A stretch of DNA of 16,562 nt from Faecimorpha stercoravium (GTDB lineage: Bacteria > Bacillota > Clostridia > Lachnospirales > Bianqueaceae), in the NCBI GenBank assembly GCA_018712555.1, contig DVGT01000077.1, positions 1 through 16,562 of the forward strand. The letters are read 5' to 3'. Made by a program: the position numbers and the translations under genes. Positions 14,091 to 16,562 of the stretch are shown here, in pieces. The notes under the pieces are model-generated. The model did not search any database. It was not told the DNA's origin and saw only the letters and a program-made list of their open reading frames with translations. The first letter of the stretch is position 1, and each line of letters starts with the position of its first letter.

Positions 14091-16081
14091 TATGCCTGCC
14101 GAGAGTCCTCCAGGATGAAGAAGGGCGGCAGATTCCAATTAGCCTCCGCACTCTCTACGGACCGGCAGGCGATGATCTCCTCCTGGTCATTGACCTGGAA
14201 GACGCACTGGCGATCATTCGTAAAATGTACGTAGATATACGAACCAATATAATAATAGTAATCGATGCTCTGTCCTTCGCTGACCAGGTTCACCTGCAGC
14301 GCTTTCTCCAGCAAAAGATTCAGACCTTTCGCTGGAATCGTGCGCACTTCCAGTTTCTGTATCGTCTCCGCCGGGAAGATCGTCCCGTTGATTTCCGGGT
14401 GTAGATAACAGTATTCCAGATAATTGGATACATCATACCCCTGTACAGTCCAAGTATCCTGGTCATAATACAGCACCGCGCTGCGCACCCGTTCCATATG
14501 CGTTGCCGTAGAAAACACCACGAATGCCGAGTTCGAAGATGCCGCCATATACCGCGTCAGCACCGCGCCCTCTCCCAGTTCTTCCTGCAGCGTTGTCACG
14601 ATGGCACTGCGCACTTCACTGTCTTCAGCCGGAACCGATGCTGTTTCCGGATCTTTCGTGTAACCCGGATACGCCGCCTCTGCTTCCTCCGCTGTCATCG
14701 TGCGAGACCCCTTGCTCATCAACACCTGCACTTCGCCTTCCGTCTGCCCGGAGACGATCGCAACGGCTTCTCCTGTCTCCTGAACATAATAGAAGCGTAT
14801 CTGATCCAGAAAATCCACATGGGGCGTTGTCACCGGAAAGAGTTCTGCCATGCGTTCTGTCGTCACAAACTCCATGGTATGATAATCGTAGATCGTCCCC
14901 GCGTCCAGGAAGAAGGTTCTGTTGGGATCCCAGTCCGTTCCTGCCCCCGAAGAATCAGAAGACACCTGTACAACCACCGCGGTCCCTTCCAGCCTGGCTC
15001 CGTCTGTGAATTCCACGTAGGAATTATCCACACTCCCCTCTGGCTGTTCCAAAGCCGGAGGCGTCGTACCGATCCCCTGCTCTATGTATGCATCAAGACT
15101 CTGCAGGAGCTGTCTGGCTACCTGTACCATGACATTGGCCCGAATATTATCTCTGCGGCTCTGACAAGCTTCCATCGTCACATCATTGGTCAGATAGTCA
15201 TCATATCTTTCAATAAATTCAGCGACCGTTCCCTGATCCGACACTGCCAGGAGGGGGATCAGCTGATCCTGATGATCGATCACAACTTCCAGAAAATCAC
15301 AAACATCCTGTGTCTCAATCGCATCTCCGGCCGCAATCTCTCCCAGCCTGCGCACCAGTTCCGGACTATCCGCCAAGCTATTCTGCCAGTCCAGGTACAC
15401 AGAATCTACCTGGACATTTCCTGTTGCCTGACGGGCTAGCATCTCCAGATCCGGCTGCAAGTATAAAAGCATCTCATTGCGGTTTAATTCAATGCCCACT
15501 ATAGACTGCCATTCCGGCAGCCCCAGTTCAGACACCGGAATCCGCAGACTGGGCAGTCTCGGCGCGTTGACCCAGCTGGCCCAGAAACTGGTATCCTCTC
15601 CCAGACGCGCATTATAGAAGTCCAGCACCAACTCCTCGCTCTCCTCGTCCCAGGATGCCCTGACTTCGGCCTGCATCGGCACACGAAAGATCCCTGCCTG
15701 AAGCTGTACATGAAACATGCTCTCTTCCTGTCGATAGACAATCTCATATACCCTATGTCCATTCAGCATCCAGTCCTGGCTTCCCAGCCACTGATGAATC
15801 ACTGAATTGATCAGGTCTTCTGTCATCATAAAGGCGATCTCGTTGGTCTCCGGATCATAGGACAATACCGATGTCCCATTGGTCTGCAAATACTCTTCGA
15901 TGGTAGTCGCTCGGTAATCGTAACTGATTGTGCTATTGGCCGTTCGGGAGAAAAACCAGCCCACAGCAGAGGCTAATGCGATGCACACGAAAATAAAAAC
16001 CATAATCATACATGCCCGCATGGCCTGCATGGGTGGCACCCACTTAAACAGCCAATCCGAATGGTCTGTCTTCTCCGGCAT
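14090..16081 (-). CDS. Single-pass membrane-anchored extracytoplasmic protein, unknown function
   Basis: 663 residues; I do not recognise the family. A short cytoplasmic N-terminus is followed by one membrane helix (about 23-45); the rest should be outside. The first outer part (about 50-215) has a layout that vaguely recalls YpmS/DUF2140 proteins (a TEDLINSVIHQWL helix, FRVPMQAEVRASW strands, then PSLRIPVSELGLPEW); this is a weak similarity. A helical middle (about 215-335) follows, then an acidic, Ser/Thr-rich stretch and beta-rich C-terminal part with a tyrosine-rich segment (YYYYIGSYIYVHF). No catalytic motif, LPXTG or repeat is seen. The second ATG (16081, MPEKTDHSDW) is preferred, as AGGAGG lies 8 bases before it and directly abuts the first ATG (16087). 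It has a near-consensus promoter and stands alone as a unit. It probably once followed rpsI. Confidence 0.85.
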   Translation of the reverse strand: MPEKTDHSDWLFKWVPPMQAMRACMIMVFIFVCIALASAVGWFFSRTANSTISYDYRATTIEEYLQTNGTSVLSYDPETNEIAFMMTEDLINSVIHQWLGSQDWMLNGHRVYEIVYRQEESMFHVQLQAGIFRVPMQAEVRASWDEESEELVLDFYNARLGEDTSFWASWVNAPRLPSLRIPVSELGLPEWQSIVGIELNRNEMLLYLQPDLEMLARQATGNVQVDSVYLDWQNSLADSPELVRRLGEIAAGDAIETQDVCDFLEVVIDHQDQLIPLLAVSDQGTVAEFIERYDDYLTNDVTMEACQSRRDNIRANVMVQVARQLLQSLDAYIEQGIGTTPPALEQPEGSVDNSYVEFTDGARLEGTAVVVQVSSDSSGAGTDWDPNRTFFLDAGTIYDYHTMEFVTTERMAELFPVTTPHVDFLDQIRFYYVQETGEAVAIVSGQTEGEVQVLMSKGSRTMTAEEAEAAYPGYTKDPETASVPAEDSEVRSAIVTTLQEELGEGAVLTRYMAASSNSAFVVFSTATHMERVRSAVLYYDQDTWTVQGYDVSNYLEYCYLHPEINGTIFPAETIQKLEVRTIPAKGLNLLLEKALQVNLVSEGQSIDYYYYIGSYIYVHFTNDRQCVFQVNDQEEIIACRSVESAEANWNLPPFFILEDSRQA

Positions 16082-16107
16082 CTGCATCCCCTCCTATCCA
16101 TGTTTTT

Positions 16108-16136
16108 ATCTTAGCACATTTTCACATCACTGTCAA
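16108..16136 (-). promoter_or_regulatory. Near-consensus promoter of the 663-residue protein gene
   Basis: Perfect -35 TTGACA (16131-16136), 17-base spacer, extended -10 TGCTAAGAT (hexamer 16108-16113) on the minus strand; start codon follows after 26 bases. This is the best promoter in the window. Confidence 0.88.
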
Positions 16137-16250
16137 TTTATCCGTCTACACAAAATCTTCTCACTCCGGGATCGCGCCGCCTCAGCAACACATAGCCGCG
16201 GAACCACCAGAAACAGACGCCGACATATCCCGACCGTCCGAAGGCAATAA

Positions 16251-16283
16251 AAAACCTCGGAAATTCTGTATTTCCGAGGTTTT
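16251..16283. terminator. Bidirectional terminator, probably of the rplM-rpsI operon
   Basis: AAAACCTCGGAAA (16251-16263) pairs with TTTCCGAGGTTTT (16271-16283), a perfect 13-bp stem with a 7-base loop and T runs on both sides. It begins 20 bases after the rpsI stop on the minus strand, the place expected for the end of the ribosomal-protein operon. Between it and the next promoter (16137-16250) I see nothing convincing. Confidence 0.92.
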
Positions 16284-16303
16284 GAATCTCTGTAGTCCGC
16301 CGA

Positions 16304-16354
16304 TTAACGCTTGCTGAACTGAGGTGCCCGACGAGCTGCCTTCAGACCGTACTT
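16304..16354 (-). pseudogene. rpsI: 3' stub of rpsI (ribosomal protein S9), likely att site
   Basis: Minus-strand codons read KYGLKAARRAPQFSKR and stop, the invariant end of ribosomal protein S9 including the terminal SKR. Just upstream the S9 sequence (expected a run of ERK-type codons after RDPR) breaks off: the frame goes on as ...GKSSLRRL and meets a stop 22 codons further on. The rest of the gene is therefore not contiguous. Because S9 is essential, a complete copy should lie elsewhere, probably at the far side of the inserted element, with its 3' end restored by element DNA. The stub would then be one copy of the duplicated attachment core. Confidence 0.85.
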
Positions 16355-16562
16355 CAATCGTCTGAGCGATGATTTTCCTTGATATTCCGGGCTTTTTTGA
16401 GCCTCGGCCCCTCGGTTGTCCTATTCCTTAACCCAAAAAACAGGCCACTTTTACGAGGGGACAGCTTGATGAAATGCAGAATTTACTACATCGAATAGCT
16501 GTTCTGGTTTATTATACTTTACTCTTGCATAGATGTCCATAGTTGTCTTGCTGTTCTCATGT
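16355..16562 (-). mobile_element. End of an integrative element inserted at the 3' end of rpsI
   Basis: Chromosome-like sequence (rpsI stub plus terminator) stops at about 16354; from there to the window edge lies the 3' part of a tyrosine recombinase gene pointing at the junction. This is the standard layout of ICEs, IMEs and prophages that integrate into a conserved 3' gene end. In the 97 bases between stub and recombinase stop there are two CCTCGG copies (16402-16407, 16410-16415) and an inverted pair CCCCTCG/CGAGGGG (16408-16414, 16454-16460), possible arm or directionality-factor sites. The element type (ICE or phage) cannot be told from this edge. Confidence 0.8.
16451..16562 (-). CDS. 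Tyrosine recombinase/integrase, C-terminal fragment (cut by window edge)
   Basis: Only the last 36 codons and the TAA stop are in the window; the gene continues beyond the right edge. The reading HENSKTTMDIYARV is the C-terminal signature of phage-type tyrosine recombinases: the H is that of the conserved LGH box and the tyrosine in DIYARV (codon 16529-16531) is the nucleophile that attacks DNA. The tail KYNKPEQLFDVVNSAF is common in integrases of Clostridia and other Firmicutes elements. It is transcribed toward the rpsI stub and ends 97 bases from it, so it very likely acts at this att site. Confidence 0.88.
   Translation of the reverse strand, partial: HENSKTTMDIYARVKYNKPEQLFDVVNSAFHQAVPS

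Noticed and set aside
14498..15439. Plus-strand ORF of 313 codons antisense to the 663-residue gene
   Set aside because: His/Arg/Cys-rich composition without domains and no ribosome binding site; the minus-strand frame has start, promoter and membrane helix.
16137..16250. Minus-strand open stretch reading FGRSGYVGVCFWWFRGYVLL and on to a stop near 16140
   Set aside because: It has no start codon with a ribosome binding site, begins in the terminator tail, and is about 36 codons; it may be a remnant but nothing supports a gene.
16355..16423. In-frame upstream extension of the rpsI stub (GKSSLRRL and further)
   Set aside because: It meets a stop 22 codons upstream and does not match S9; it is best explained as element DNA read through in the same frame.

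Overview
The window looks like the chromosome of a low-to-medium GC, Gram-positive anaerobe of the class Clostridia, most likely a Lachnospiraceae-type gut bacterium. This rests on gene content: an FtsEX cassette with a LytM-type hydrolase, a CdaR/PucR-type regulator, a YitT-family protein, an EF-P 5-aminopentanone reductase, and strong AAGGAGG ribosome binding sites with many TTG/GTG starts. Genus cannot be assigned from the sequence alone. Almost everything is on the minus strand; the one clear plus-strand gene is the reductase at 13323-14066.

Reading right to left, in the direction of transcription: the right edge (16355-16562) is the end of an integrated mobile element. It carries the C-terminus of a tyrosine recombinase and abuts a stub of the last 16 codons plus stop of ribosomal protein S9 (rpsI), followed by what looks like the old rpsI terminator. 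Next is a 663-residue single-pass membrane protein of unknown function with a near-consensus promoter. It converges on the ymfI-like reductase, and the two share a bidirectional terminator. The reductase diverges from a YitT-family membrane protein, which is followed by a lone MsmK/UgpC-type sugar-ABC ATPase and a terminator.

The centre (about 2750-10990) is a cell-envelope region in two transcription units. The first is cdaR-like - ftsE - ftsX - M23 hydrolase with coiled coil, ending in a strong hairpin at 6794-6834. The second is S41/PDZ protease - MinJ-like membrane protein without PDZ - nth - M18 aminopeptidase, with overlapping or nearly abutting genes. The order YitT family, ftsE, ftsX, (hydrolase), ctpB-like, minJ-like recalls the yvjA-ftsEX-ctpB-minJ neighbourhood of Bacillus subtilis, so it may be an ancestral division/wall-remodelling cluster that has gained a regulator, an M23 enzyme and two housekeeping genes.

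The left part (1-2750) holds a two-gene unit (a membrane protein resembling DUF6106 plus a VanX/DdpX-like D-Ala-D-Ala dipeptidase, with stop and start sharing one base), tRNA-Gly(GCC) with its own promoter, and an oligogalacturonate lyase with its own promoter. No stretch over 300 bases lacks a gene. I found no CRISPR array, rRNA or complete insertion sequence. The least ordinary signals are the element junction in rpsI and the unrecognised 663-residue protein.
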